A stretch of DNA of 64,000 bases from Euborellia annulipes (GCA_023213315.1 JAKCPI010015574.1:62001-126000); one strand, 5' to 3'; shown: positions 45,846-58,345, numbered from the stretch's first letter. Numbers and translations are program-made. The notes: generated from the letters alone by a model not told the origin.

Positions 45846-46796
45846 ATATTTATTTTACTTGTTTTCTTTAGGGATTATGAAAAAAAAAAATCGTTATAAA
45901 TAAAATTATTTTATTTTTTCGAGAGACAAATTGGCTTTTATTATTAGTTTAAGCATTGTGTTTGTTAAGAATAGGATAAGCATTTGTTGGCTTGGTAATT
46001 AAGCAATGACTTATGTTTGAAACCAAGAGAGGCAGTTTGCAAACAAAAGGGAGAAATGTCTGCGAATGAAAGGCGCAATGCAAATAAAGCCAGTCGAATC
46101 ACAAACAGTTGTTTTTTTTCTTCCTGTTTCGTATTTACTTTACAATGATTCAATCGGACCCTATCCTTAGTGTCCCCCTTCCTTTGAGAGAGGTACCCAC
46201 CCGTTTGACAACTGCAGTCTAAACTAAAAAAAAAAAATCAAAGAGGGGAAAACATACCAATTACTCGTGTCGATCGATAGCCATGCTCAATAATGAGCTC
46301 AGGGAAAGTTTTGTATGCAATTTGTTTTAAGGTAAAGACCAATACGAGTTCGCTTAATCATCTGGTTATTTCCATAAGTGGTGGAAACTTTGCGATAATT
46401 TGACGGTAGATAAATAACCTTTTAGTGAAATGATTCAATTTCTCAAATTAATCCGAACCCTAAATCCGATATAGAAGCAAATTATGATAACTAATAAATA
46501 GCAATTTAATTAATTGCCAAATGTGAAAGGGAGATTTTTCAATGGTTTAAACTGCGAGATTGTAATCAAAGCAACATCGAAAAATTTAAAAAAAATTTTT
46601 CATTTTATAATAAAAAAAATGCATTTCCCCTAATTGCACAAGTAACTTTGGATACAATAAAACAGCAAAATTAATGAGGAATTTTATTATCTGAAAGAAG
46701 CATTCAAATTACGAAACGTCAAAGATTGACTGCAATATTGTTTCCAAAATTAAAAATACTACCAAATCACTGCTTCAAATTAAAATAAGTCATACC

Positions 46797-47098
46797 GTAA
46801 TAATGTTTTTTGCTACTATGTTTTTCTAATAATAATGTTTTAACTACAATGTTTTTCTAATCATGTTTTTGTTACAATGTTTTTATATTCATGTTTTTAC
46901 TACAATGTTTTTCTAATCATGTTTTTGTTACAATGTTTCTCTAATTATGTTTTTTGTTATAATGTTTTTTCATGTAAGAAGTTTTTTTGTAACCATGTAT
47001 TTTTTCTTGTTCGGTGTCTGTATATACGGTTAAAATCTTGTAAAAAGTGGATGGCCGGATGGCTTCTGGCCAACAGCCATAATATATAATATATAATA
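46797..47098 (+). mobile_element. Retroelement tail with minisatellite and GGCTTC hairpin
   Basis: 46797-46990 is an imperfect tandem array of ATGTTTTTCTAATCATG-type units. The 3' end has a hairpin GGCTTCTGGCCAACAGCC (about 47061-47078) and AATATATAATATATAATAA. The same hairpin type ends the elements at 52.2 and 55.8 kb. Confidence 0.6.
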
Positions 47099-47357
47099 AA
47101 AAAACACTCAGTCTTGTTGAAAAAAAAGTCATAAGGTATTTTTACAAAACTTTTATATTTGATTTTTGTAATCACCCAGTGATGATATAAAAAATGGCAA
47201 TTGTTTTAGACTAAAAAATCAATAAAAGCCTGGAAATAAGCAGGTTTTGTAAATATAGACAGACATAGGTACACAGGGTTGTTCAAAATATCATATAAGA
47301 CATATAATAATAACGTTATTAATTGATACTGGATGCAGTAAATGAATGGATGGGGAA

Positions 47358-47487
47358 ATAACACAGCATGTAATGTAATATTAGGACATCCTTATGTCAT
47401 GTAATTGTAAATACCAAACTAAATGATTATACATATTGTACTTTAAGGATACATGACATAAGGTGGTCCTAATATGTACATGCTGTG
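47358..47487. repeat. Inverted repeat, arms about 40 bp
   Basis: ACACAGCATGTAATGTAATA with TTAGGACATCCTTATGTCAT is mirrored by CATGACATAAGGTGGTCCTA and ATATGTACATGCTGTGT. A small MITE-like unit of unknown family. Confidence 0.6.
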
Positions 47488-48212
47488 TTCTCCAACTTTA
47501 CAAGATTAGTTTCTGATTTTAATTTATTTTTTAGTTTTTATTTTGAGACTCGAGATGTGGCACGTGAGTTGATGATATTATACTATGTTTGAATGACAAA
47601 CATTTTGAACTGTTATTAACTTTTGAAGAGCACTTATCAAAATATACTAATAAAATGAAATAAAGACTTGCTTTATTAAATATTTCGTCAGAAGACTAAT
47701 TTAATTTAAGCAACAAAATGTAATAATATCTTGATAAAATTTAACCATATATTTTTTGAAAGGAAACAGAGAGAGAGAATAAGAGAACTGTTATTTTAAA
47801 ACTAAATTCATTAAATAAATAAAAAAAAGAGCCATTTTGTAAATTGCGCTTCACCCCCAACCGGGCCGCTACATGCTCCGGTTTCCCTATGAAATACAAG
47901 ATTCAGTCCAATTAAATTGATTACAATTAAATTGGCAATGTTTAGGACTCTCGAAAAGGGTGGTGGGGGACGGGGAGGGAAGAGTGTAAGGATCAAATTA
48001 CTTCATGACCCTAGTACCTGCTTCACGAGACATGTTACGGCACAGTACAATGAGTTTTGAAAAACTTGGTTTATGTTTTGACCAGGTTAATCAAGGTTAA
48101 GTACGATTTAATCTTGAATTGGTGATCAAGGAAAAAGTTGCTAAAAATAATAAATTTCTCAATTGATAAAGTATCTATTTTTTTCGCTATCTTGAATTCG
48201 TATATGTATTAC

Positions 48213-48375
48213 AGTTTAGGGATACACATTCCCGCACCAGGGACCACACTTTTCTTCTGGTCACTTTCGATCTACTGTATGTCCCTGGTGCGGGCGTGTG
48301 TATCCCTGTGTGTCCCTTAAGGTTTACTATGCAGACCTGCTGCGGGAGTGTATCACTATCATTTTTAATCACTTT
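48213..48375. repeat. Palindromic GGGACACACAGGGATA element, partial
   Basis: GGGATACACATTCCCGCACC, GATCTACTGTATGTCCCTGG and CCTGTGTGTCCCTTAAGGTT; the left part is shortened relative to 36255. Confidence 0.7.
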
Positions 48376-51299
48376 TACTGGGGTAGTCAGGAACCGACAG
48401 AAGTTTCTGTTTCGGCTAGAGTTAAAGATTATACGAGATTCGTATACTATATACTAAAAAAAAAAAGTCAAATGATTTTCGCAAGAGGGAAAAATTTCCA
48501 ATTTTACTAAAAAAAAAAATGTGGTCACTTTATTTTTTTTGAAAAGTGTTTTGTGAAAATTCACTTTTGATTAAAATAAAAAAAAAAAGATAAAATCGTG
48601 ACATAAAATCATGGATTTCAGAAAATTCGGATATTTTTGGACAAATTTTATACTATCTGACATATAATGTCTCAATTTAAATAATTATCTTTAAACTCGC
48701 AGAGCCGCAGTTAGTTCATTATTTACTGTTATACGGTAAACGAGAGTTTTATTTTAATATTTATTAAATTTATAGAATAACCGCACCTATCCGAGAGTTC
48801 AACTTTACCCTAGAATCGAATTCAAATTATTTATTTTTTTAATATAGAACATGTTAGAAATTTTTTCCTGGGTAGGAGGGTTAATATAAATTAATGAAAA
48901 TTTATTTAAAGGATTTATTCATATGGAATAAATAAATTTAAAAAAAATTTAATTACATTTTATGAGATTTTCATTAATAATACAAAAGAAAGATTTTTCA
49001 TTCTCTCAATCTTTTACTTAATATAATCCCTTTATACTTCTTTAGAAAAATTATTTGTATTCGGATTTCAATTATAAAAGGAAAAAAGAAAGTTGAATTA
49101 TATTCTTTAGGTTCTAAGTTTATCAATGGGCTCTCAGTTCCAGGTAGAAAATAAATGAATAAAAACATAATAATAACTATTGAACAAGCGAAAGGGCCCT
49201 TTGTTTCCAGAGGGGAGGGTCACGAGCCCTTTGTTCGTGACCCCCTCAAAAAGGGGCGACAAGTGTTTGGGGCGCGTGCATTGACAAAACCGCGGGGCGC
49301 TGGTGCCCAAGGGCTCTGCCCCTTTAATTGTACGAACATCAAACGAAATCCACTTCAATAGCACTTGCAGTTTTTTTTATTTTTTTTTATTTTTGCTTTC
49401 TATCAATTTTTAATCATACTTTTTTATTACTCGATTAAGGATGTTATTTCCGGCGCTCATTTGAATCGCATCAATCAAGGACCCTTCCTCTTTTCGTTTT
49501 CGTTTGTAATTGCCAGACACTTACAAGAGTTTCGATCAGGAATTTAGTTATTTTATAAAAGTAGGAAGGAAATTGTCAGAAACAATTTCCCAAAGTAAGA
49601 AAAAAAAATGTCAATTCATAAATCGAATTAATAGAAAAAAAAAGTTTGCTTAGAGATATTGGATTTCAAGAGTCTCTAGAAAGGAAATGGAAGTATGATG
49701 ATCGAAAATTCAATAAGAAAAATATTTTTTAATTCAATATATCAATAATTTTACCCATACTGAAATTTATTATCAAAAATGTTTAAAATAAGTTAACAAA
49801 AAAAAGTAAATAGAATTATACTCTAAATTTGCGATCGCAATGTCGAAATTTTAATAGAAACGAAGGTCTCCAGTTAAAATAAAAAGTCGGTATCGTTGCC
49901 TGTGTGTGTATATGAACAAAATAGCATTATTAATTAGTATTATTAATTATTTGAGATGTGGCAAATCATGTTTATTTATTCACAGCCTGAAAAATTTCTC
50001 CTCAATAAAGAAAATCAGGCTTATTTACAAAAAGGAAGCGATTTTGAAACCTACCTCAGAAACAATATATAAAAAATTTGACCGGTTAAATTCTATACCG
50101 GTATGTAATATTCTATTTATTATTTATCTATGGAGATTTTCAAATTTTTCAAAAATTAAGGATGATAGCCCCTTGACCTATGATTCAAAGGAAGGGCATT
50201 AGCTTCTAGTGTCAAATATCGAGAGTCATAGCGAAAAAAATGTATTGCAATTGAATTAGTTACCAATCAAATATTATAATTAACTTGTGCAGCATGATGA
50301 AATGAATTATTTTTAATAAGCCTAATTATTGCTAATTATTAAATTATATAACATTTTAATTATATAATTATTATAAGGGCCTTAGCCGGGGGAAGGGATA
50401 ATGAGGCCCCAAATACCCCCCTCCCCGCTAAATCATGAAAAATTATAAATTATTTGGATTTAACATTTAACGTTAACTTTTCTAATTCTTTGGTTCTTAT
50501 ACAGTAATTTTTTTGAAGTGAAAAGGAAGCCATCGATAATTGTGCAGTCAGTACGCATTTTAAAAAACCTAATTTATAAATCTCTATCTAAAATCAAGAT
50601 AGAGACTCCTCAATATCGTTGAAAATAAATAATATGATAATTCAAAAATTAAAGCAAGGTTCTGTTTACCGGACATAAGCAACTACTTCTACTAGAATGA
50701 AATTATTATGTGCTTTTCAATATACGTAATGTCTAATATAAAGTTAAATATAAGTAATTTGGATGACTACGATGCTTTTAGTTGATTATAAAGTAAATAA
50801 AAACAAATATCTAATATAAAATTTACATTAAAGTGACAACTCACTGCGCCATTTGGCTGATCAACTTTAAGAGGAACAATCCCAACAGTTTTTCTTCGAG
50901 AAATCCACTGCATGCAGCCGCAACAGGACCCTGAAGCACTAATGATTTACTTTCTTGAGTTTATTTTTTATTTGTTTGTGAAAAATGTTAAATTCAAAGG
51001 GCTCTTCCATTCCAATCGCATTGACCTTTTAGTCTCCCTTAATCAGAATTCTAGTCGATTTTCTTTCATCTCAGACTTACTAGAAAGGTCACTAGCACAA
51101 ATATTTAAAATTTGGAACCTCTGGGGACTACATATTAAATTTTTTTGAACATTTGGGAATTTGAAATTCCTTCTTCCGCTTAAATTACTAGAAATATAAT
51201 AAAAAGTTTTCTAAAAATTAAAAATTAATTTAAAAGTATTATGAATAATAATAATTTCGATATTTAGATAAATTAGAATTCATATATATGGAAGGCAGT
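48376..51299. other. AT-rich upstream region of ChAT
   Basis: Contains the candidate exon at 50845-50913 and a GC-rich patch at 49185-49330 with CACGAGCCCTTTGTTCGTGA (inverted repeat) and CGCGGGGCGCTGGTGCCC. Nothing resembling the vesicular acetylcholine transporter was found. Confidence 0.4.
50845..50913 (-). CDS. Candidate first coding exon of ChAT
   Basis: On the minus strand an ATG at 50911-50913 opens 23 codons reading MQWISRRKTVGIVPLKVDQP and three more, ending GCA before a strong donor GTGAGT. The end phase is 0, as exon A (44498) requires. The patch is less AT-rich than its flanks. ChAT N-termini vary too much for similarity to help. It could be an exon of another gene or chance. An in-frame stop lies about 40 nt upstream, compatible with a start exon. 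Confidence 0.33.
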
Positions 51300-51455
51300 T
51301 TTTTTTTTTTTTTTTTATTTATTTAAGGTTTTTTCGGCATCGAAGGCCATTTAGACCCCATCCCTATTTATTTCAAATGATTTGTAGTCAAATCAAATGA
51401 AATCAATTTTTCTCGCTTGGGACGGGAAGCGAACCCGTGACCCTAGGGGAAGGCA
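51300..51455 (-). mobile_element. SINE family B, inverted copy
   Basis: T-run, AGGTTTTTTCGGCATCGAAG, CATTTAGACCCCATCCCTAT, and a B-box-like GAAGCGAACCCGTGACCC. Confidence 0.7.
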
Positions 51456-51979
51456 AAGTTAAGAACACTTTTGAGCTCTTGAAGGATAATAAAGGAATAA
51501 ATTCTATGATGTATAAATTATATTTTATTACGATATTTATGTATGTACTGTATGACCCCAGGAAAATTTATAATTTATAAAGTTAGAGAAATAAATATAA
51601 AACAAAAAAATATCTATATATATTTAGAGATAAACGCATTACCCTATATTTATATAATACGTATGTATGAATCTGCTGAAATAAATATACTATGCTACAA
51701 TATATTCAAATCATATTTGAATAATGGCCTTAGTTTGCTCATGCATAAACGTAAAGGGAATCTCTAACTCTGTTACTCCGGGCTTCAATTAAAAGCAAAA
51801 ACAGATTATGAGTTCCATACAAATAAATTCTCTTTCTTTGTTAAAACAACAGAATTAAAAAAAAAAAAAATCAAGAGAGGGAGTAAATCTCTTTTTTTTT
51901 GCCTTATTAAAAACAAATTTTCATTTGGATAAATAAATTTCTTGTGGCAAAGAAGCAAGTTAAGATGTGATTTCTAAAA

Positions 51980-52245
51980 ATGTTCTCTATATAATGTTCT
52001 TTTACTATGTTGTTTTGCAAACATGTTCTTTATATAATTTTCTTTTATTATGTTGTTTTGCAAACATGTTCTTTATATGTTCTTTTATCATGTTATTTGT
52101 CAAAGTGTTGTTTATATAATTTATTCTTGTTCTTGTAACTATGTACTTATTAATTGGTTTTATATATACAATATTGTAACCAAAAAAAATTTTGAGGGCT
52201 TGAAGGCTTCGGGTCACAGCCGGAAAATAAAGAATAAAAAAAAGT
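51980..52245 (+). mobile_element. Retroelement tail with about 50-bp tandem units
   Basis: Tandem units of TGTTGTTTTGCAAACATGTT plus CTTTATATAATTTTCTTTTA (51990-52110), then TTGTAACC, a hairpin GGCTTCGGGTCACAGCC (about 52205-52221) and an AATAAAGAATAAA tail. Confidence 0.6.
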
Positions 52246-52366
52246 CAAAAATTCCTCGACACCCTAAAAGTACGAACACTACAGTTTTAGTATAGTTCTA
52301 TAGTTTGGAAACAGCAAAAAATAATATAGGCCTACTTTTTATTTGTTTGAATAATCTGTATATGTA

Positions 52367-52572
52367 CAGTGAGCGCAACAATTAAGTCCCCACCTGGAAG
52401 CTAGAGCCTTGAGTATATGATATACATGTAGTATATGGTATATATACCATACAGGCCTACTATCCCATATACTAATTAATTAATTAATGACTGAAAAGGT
52501 AAAATAAAATCATCTGTTTTATTTTATATACCAAATACTCACAGGTGGGTACTTAATTGTGGCGCTCATTGA
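52367..52572. mobile_element. MITE with Tc1-like ends
   Basis: CAGTGAGCGCAACAATTAAG at the left, the inverse of CAATGAGCGCCACAATTAAG at the right, about 200 bp apart. A TA precedes the left end; the right flank is AA. No coding capacity. Confidence 0.7.
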
Positions 52573-52598
52573 ACATAACAAAATTATAATATTTAAAG

Positions 52599-52653
52599 AA
52601 AAATATAAATTTTAAATGCGATGGGTGTCATCGCATTTAAAATTTATATTTTT
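52599..52653. repeat. Perfect 24-bp inverted repeat
   Basis: The AAATATAAATTTTAAATGCG and ATG side is mirrored exactly across a 7-bp GGGTGTC loop by CATCGCATTTAAAATTTATA. Confidence 0.8.
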
Positions 52654-52825
52654 GTCAATATTGTAGAGAACCAAGTTGTTTTAATCGGGGACTTAACGAT
52701 GCCAATTCCTCTTCTACCGATTTTAGTCGTCTCTCTTTTAAAATAAATTAGAATTTATTAGAAGACAATTATTACAGAAAATTTCTGCCACACAACTGAA
52801 GCTTGATCGCGAATATCGGACTAGT

Positions 52826-52972
52826 GTGTCCAACTCATTAATAGATTGAGTTGCTCTAAACTGGGGCGAGTTGATAATTTCTGAATTTAACCAACTCGAT
52901 TGTGTTATCTCCTCTTAAAGCAGCTCTGGAGAAATTAATCTATTAATGAGTTGGTCATTTGAGTTGCCTACC
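52826..52972. repeat. Inverted repeat around CCAACTCATTAATAGATT
   Basis: CCAACTCATTAATAGATT at 52830-52850 is mirrored by AATCTATTAATGAGTTGG at 52935-52955, with further pairing at CTCGCCCCAG/GAGTTG-type inner segments. Confidence 0.55.
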
Positions 52973-53412
52973 GACCAGGAAACTAATAACAACTAATTTA
53001 TGCATGCTATAAATAGCTTAAGGAAAATTGTAATTGACCTATAATAAAAGGAAAACACCTCTTTATCGATCAAATAAGAGAAGTAAAAAAGTATTATTTT
53101 TTTATCTTGATCAGTCTCTAGGTCTAATGAAATACTCTAATTCTAAAAAAAGAATATTCATTTTAATTGATAAATATTCTTATTATTATGGAAGTTTTTA
53201 ATTATTTACCACATTTGTATTAATTATTTATTAAAATATAAATACTGTAAAATATTAATAAGCAGTCGAAACGTTGTACAGTAATTATATATTAGCGAGG
53301 TGAATAGCCGAATCAATATGTATTAGAAAGGTGGGGGTTCCTGGTAGGGGGGGGGGGGTGTCTTTTGGTTTTTTAGGTATGGTTTTTATTAATTTTAGAA
53401 TTTTTGAAAAAA

Positions 53413-53868
53413 TACTAAAAGGCCAAGCAGCTATGTTTATTTCTTTATTAAAGAAGCCACAGCGACGTTTCGGTCGACTATGCGACTATCTTCCTGGCTA
53501 GAGTTCAGTCAATAGAAAAACTTCCTATGTTCTTTGACAGACATTTAATAAAAGTCAGCTATACAACTCGGGTTCAAATCCCACTTGCCGTGAAAAATTT
53601 CAAACATTGCCAATGTCTCCTCCGTATCTCTGTAATTGGAGTTAATCTCTGTTGAGAGATGGGAAAATTAAAAAAAAAATGCATTCAGCACTGAATGATT
53701 ATCTGATAAATCGTAATGAATTTTATGAATTATCTATCAAAGAACGTAGGAGGTTTTTCTATTGACTGAACTCTAGCCAGGAAGATGGTCGCATAGTCGA
53801 CCGAAACGTCGCTGTGGCTTCTTTAATAAAGAAATAAACATAGCTGCTTGGCCTTTGAGGGGCGGGAA
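53413..53868. repeat. Fold-back with hammerhead-like motif, enclosing another repeat
   Basis: Arms 53413-53545 and 53740-53868: AGCAGCTATGTTTATTTCTT mirrored by AAGAAATAAACATAGCTGCT. Each has GGTCG, loop, CGACC, GAAACGTCGC (right copy 53787-53811). The centre holds a CTCGGGTTCAAATCCCACTT repeat related to 23655-23785. Confidence 0.85.
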
Positions 53869-54029
53869 CAATTTGAATCAGGGGGGGGGGGTAAAAATTT
53901 ATATTTTAGATAAATAAAATAATTTAAATGGGTCTAAATAGTATAAAACAAAAAAAAATATTACTTATAAAACGTAAGAATTTTAAGTAAAATCACAATG
54001 GCAGCAAAGTAAAATGTTAAAAAATCTAT

Positions 54030-54085
54030 TTGATTATCGTCGACGTTTCGGGATCACGTCGATCCCATCTTAGGAGATAAACTGA
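54030..54085 (-). repeat. Solo hammerhead-like motif
   Basis: On the minus strand AAGATGGGATC, loop GACGT, GATCCCGAAACGTCGAC: a perfect 6-bp stem directly before GAAACGTC. Single arm only. Confidence 0.55.
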
Positions 54086-55575
54086 ATTATTGTTGCTTAA
54101 ATGAGAAACGATTTTGGTTCATACAAAAGTATAAATATATCATTTTTAATAATATTTGCAAATACAATTAGAAATTTTTCCCCCCCCCCCCCCCTGTATG
54201 ATGAGGGGAATGTGCCCGTCAGGCCCAGTCCGGCGCTATGCTTTTTAGTATTTATATTTTGGTAAATGGGCTCTAATACGAAATGCACTGGTCCATAGAT
54301 TTAAAAAAAGCATCTATTCTTATAATAAGGTCGAATTCGTAATTTCAGTGAGGTATAATACGACAGAGAATAAAACAAGAGTGCCATTTAATTCACCATC
54401 TCACTTCGAATTAAATGTTCAAAATAAATAAATAAATAAATAAAATAATTAAAAAATAGGATAAAAGAAAGTAAAAAAGGAATGAAAAAATTTAAATATA
54501 GTCATCCCACGTAAAATTTTAAGAAAAAAAAAATTCAACTAAAAGTTTGTATTCAAATCATTCAAATAATATGACTCAAATATATAAATGTCAAGAAAAT
54601 AAAAAATGTTAAACTTTTTGACAGCGACTAATAACATCATACATTTTCCCCGGATTTGAAATTAAAGTTACCTTAGAAAAATTACCATAGTTGAGGAAAA
54701 AAAATTATATAGGAATGAATCCGAGGGTAAAAAAAAGGCTAAAAATAAGATAATCAATAAGCTGCCCATTTTAAGATCCACGCCCAAGGAACGAATTCAG
54801 GTGAGCTTCAGGATCGATAGGATCCCTCCGCCGGATCGCTGACGTATAAAAACGACGGAATATTTTTATATTAATTAAAGTCATTAATTAAGAAAGGTTT
54901 TAAATTTAATGAAAGCTGAAGATGAGAGAAAGGCGTGCTTTTTAATGAAATTTAGAATTCTTTAGAAAGGATTAAAATAATGAACGAGTCTGCTTTTTTT
55001 TGTTATTTTGTTGAAAAATAGAAAGAAAGTTCATTTCATTTTCATATATTTTAATATTCTCCATAAACTCATTAATTTTAGAACTAAAGATAAAAGATTT
55101 TTGTTTGTAAAGAAAAATTAAAAAAAAAAAAAAATGTTTTGGAATATTTTATTTTAAAGATTACGTTCTATGGAAATTGACGGATAGGTTTGCCGACCCC
55201 ACAAGGCGATATTAGATTATAAATAATATCAATATTCTTATTTTAAGGTGAAAAATATTTATATTCGTAATGCACTTATTTATTAATTATATCTTTAATC
55301 AAATTCTTCCTTGATATTCTGGTCAAGTTTTAAAATAATTTTAAGGACAGATTTCCCGTCTCACAGGCGCAAACAATCATATTGATATTTTAAAAAAGTA
55401 TGAAAATTAAACAGTGATGTTTATGATAATTTCAAGAAAAATGATTATTCATTTCCTGATTGACGTTTCGGTTGCATGTCGCAATCTTCTCCAAGCTCTT
55501 GAGACGAATTATTTTGAATTTTTATACTTATAAAATTTAGGAAAATGTGTTATTGTTTTAAATATTTTAACGAGT
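54086..55575. other. AT-rich, no gene seen
   Basis: Contains a C run at 54180-54195 and another solo GAAACGTC site on the minus strand (55455-55505: TTGC loop GCAA, then CCGAAACGTCAATC). Confidence 0.45.
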
Positions 55576-55587
55576 AGAGCTAAGTAC

Positions 55588-55840
55588 CCCAAAGCAAAAA
55601 TAGTCATATAAGTCTGAATTTTATCATGGTGCTATTTTATATTAGTTTACTTTTGAATTTTTCATTTTTGATATTATGTGTCTTTTGAATATTTTCCTTT
55701 CTGATAAGATGTAATTTTTATTGTTTATTTTGTATTGTGTTATTTTGTATTTATTGTATTTTCTATTTGTTTCTTTTTGAATGTATACAAGTTGTAGTTG
55801 TGGTATGGCTTCGGGCCAAAAGCCAATAAATGAAAAAATA
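55588..55840 (+). mobile_element. Retroposed element with 12-bp target duplication
   Basis: A 253-bp T-rich unit ends with the hairpin GGCTTCGGGCCAAAAGCC and AATAAATGAAAAAATA. It is flanked by identical AGAGCTAAGTAC copies at 55576-55587 and 55841-55852. The duplication length and A-rich tail point to target-primed reverse transcription of a non-LTR element or SINE. Confidence 0.82.
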
Positions 55841-55852
55841 AGAGCTAAGTAC

Positions 55853-56953
55853 AGCTAACCATATGTCGTTTGACAATGAAAATATTTAAAACAATTATAT
55901 ATTTTATTAATCTAACAAAATAATTCGTGTCAATATCTTGAAATGTACTTCCTGAAAAGGTGATTATCCAAACAAAAAATAATAAACCCGGCTTCCTCTT
56001 CAGGATATGTTCTGTTCAGAAAGCCTAAAAACTCAATTTTGAAGATTTGGTACCTCTTCATGTGGACGATCACAAATAGATCGCGATATATATGTCCGAA
56101 ACTTCAACCAGTAATAAAAAAAAAAAATTTCCTCTTAATAATAAGTGGCTGACTAATTATTTCAGACTTTTTTTAGTCTTTCGCCCTTTCAGCCACACAG
56201 ACTTTCAACAATAATAAAAGTTATTTCTATATTACTGTAGTCTAATATACCTAGTTTACATCTGTTTAGGCAGGTTAAATAATATTATTAATTTGATTAT
56301 TGTAATAATGGAAATTCAATAATAAAAAAGAACCCTTTTTTTACATAAATTATTTACTAATGGGGTGATTAAAAAAAAAAAATTTCATTAATATTACGAA
56401 AAGGGAATTTTGCATAACGATATTTCCGATAATTATACTAATTGCCTAAAATAACAAAGGAGCGCGGTCTGAAGGGGCGACCCTTCGCCCTTCTGGCCCA
56501 AAACAGGCCAAAGTGATTTAACGAACCATAGCCAAATAACTTCCAGTATTTTGAGCCAGAAGGGAGGCGAGTCTATTCCCTACATACACGTGACTAACAA
56601 AGTCCGACGCTCAGTCCATTATTTGAGGGCTCCACTAGCAAACAAGACTTGTAGGAGGGCTCCAATTGAATTGGCACCCAAAGGAAAAGGGGGACCGTGT
56701 AACTCGCTAATTATTGGTAAGAGTTGGGGAATCCAAGAACTTGTCCTTCGATTTCTATGAAATAATTAAATGGTGGGAGAGACAATGAAAATTTTTTGCA
56801 ATTGACTATTAATATCCACTTATTTTTGTATCGAGGTACCTTCAAAAATTCGATTTTTGTTTTTTATTTTTGATTTATTAATATTTGCTTATTTTATCAC
56901 ATACTGCATTATTTATATTTCGACACGAAAAGTCTAGTGGGGCAGCACATTAC
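55853..56953. other. AT-rich spacer with one GC-richer patch
   Basis: 56460-56750 is GC-richer and holds a 69-codon plus-strand frame with no recognised similarity; GGGGCGACCCTTCGCCCTTC forms a small palindrome. Confidence 0.4.
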
Positions 56954-57030
56954 GCAAGGGCGGATACAAGAGGGAAGTAATTATCCCCCCCCCCCCCCCG
57001 AGATTTGAGGAAAATATTTTTTTTTAGATA
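56954..57030. mobile_element. MITE fragment with AAGGGCGGATACAAG end
   Basis: One terminal repeat of the GTGGCGGATCC family with its C run and GAGATTTGAGGAAAATATTT. Confidence 0.6.
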
Positions 57031-57059
57031 GGTGATAAGTAGAAGAAAATCTAGTTGTA

Positions 57060-57135
57060 TTTCATTATTTAATTCCCACCACGTTTACGTTTCGGTCGAG
57101 GATGGGATCATCCTCAGAACATGTGGGTGTTATGT
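57060..57135 (-). repeat. Solo hammerhead-like motif
   Basis: Minus strand: CTGAGGATGATCCCATCC then CTCGACCGAAACGTAAACG; the stem is weaker than in other copies. Confidence 0.45.
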
Positions 57136-57261
57136 ATGTGTATATTTGTAAATTTCAATTATATACAGTATTATATACAGAACTCAAAGATAAATAAATA
57201 TAAATAAATTATATTAGTTAAGATATAATTCAAAGCAAATGGTCAAGAGAGATTAAAAGCT

Positions 57262-57512
57262 TATTTTCAAGCCCTAGGGGGTGCCTAATTTAAATATAAA
57301 ATTTCAACCTCCTAGCTCAATTCCTTCATGCTTTAAATTGAACCCAAACACACACAGACAGACCAAGTCGCGAAAACAACTTTTTTGGATTCAGGGGACC
57401 TCAAAACGTGTAGTATATCCATCAAAATCTCGACATCGAATTTTTGACATGAATCCAATACTTTCTCTCTATATATTTATTTATAACATATATATAGAGG
57501 TAAGAGAAAGTA
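57262..57512 (+). mobile_element. Hairpin-ended element, right part only
   Basis: GGGGGTGCCTAATTTAAATA to AGAGGTAAGAGAAAGTAATA, with the same truncation point as the 12.2 kb copy. Confidence 0.8.
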
Positions 57513-58345
57513 ATAGATAGCTTGAATTTGTAATTTAGTATATTGTATTTAGTTTGTGGGTTTTTTTTCTTATAAATAAGCTTATTATTAAGAAATTATC
57601 AGACCGAATTTTTTTAACACCCTATATACGAGCATTTGTTATAAATTTAAAAATATAGATTTTCACGGTGGCAAGTAAAAAATAAAAAATAACAAGTGAG
57701 TGTAGTGGCAACGAGAGCAGGAACTACTTGTCGGGGCCCTCTATCGAATCCTGCTAGGGTCGAGAGGGTCCCGAGGGTGTGCAAAGGCCCCCACCCCCCA
57801 CCCAACCTCCTTGGGCCCCATTGAAAACGACGGGGATCAGCTTTGACAAACATTTTTATAGGATTCGCAGTTGGGCTCGGCCACTTGACGAGTGCTTGAC
57901 TTGATTGGACTTAGGGACCTGGAAGCCCTCTAAGCCGGCAGGCATCAGGGGACTTTGCAATATTCCCTCCAGGCCAAGCAAAAAAAGATTAATTGCACCT
58001 AGTAATTCTTCATTGTCTTCGCTTGGAAAAATATTTATCTATAAATAGTAGAATTTATTTAAACAAGCTGAAAAGATATTATCACCTTTAGGATCAATAA
58101 TACTGGCTGGCTGGCATTCTCTTTTAGCATTTTATTTATTCCATCTCAATTCTCTTTTTCCTCTGGGCAGGCGCGGATCTAGACAATCGCCCCGCCCTCC
58201 AAAATTATTGTTTTTTTTTTTTGTGAATGAAAGTATATTTTAAATGTAAACAGATGTATAATTTCTTCGTTTTGAAAATACAACATCGATTATGACTGTC
58301 GTTTCTATCCATCTCATTAAAAGACAATAATATATTCTTATTCTA
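57513..58345. other. Spacer with GC-rich patch
   Basis: 57700-57970 is GC-richer (GTCGGGGCCCTCTATCGAAT and C runs); a 68-codon minus-strand frame there is not recognised. Confidence 0.4.

Noticed and set aside
46800..46990. CRISPR-like or satellite array
   Set aside because: Units are degenerate, AT-rich and without regular spacers; this is a minisatellite at a retroelement tail in a eukaryote.
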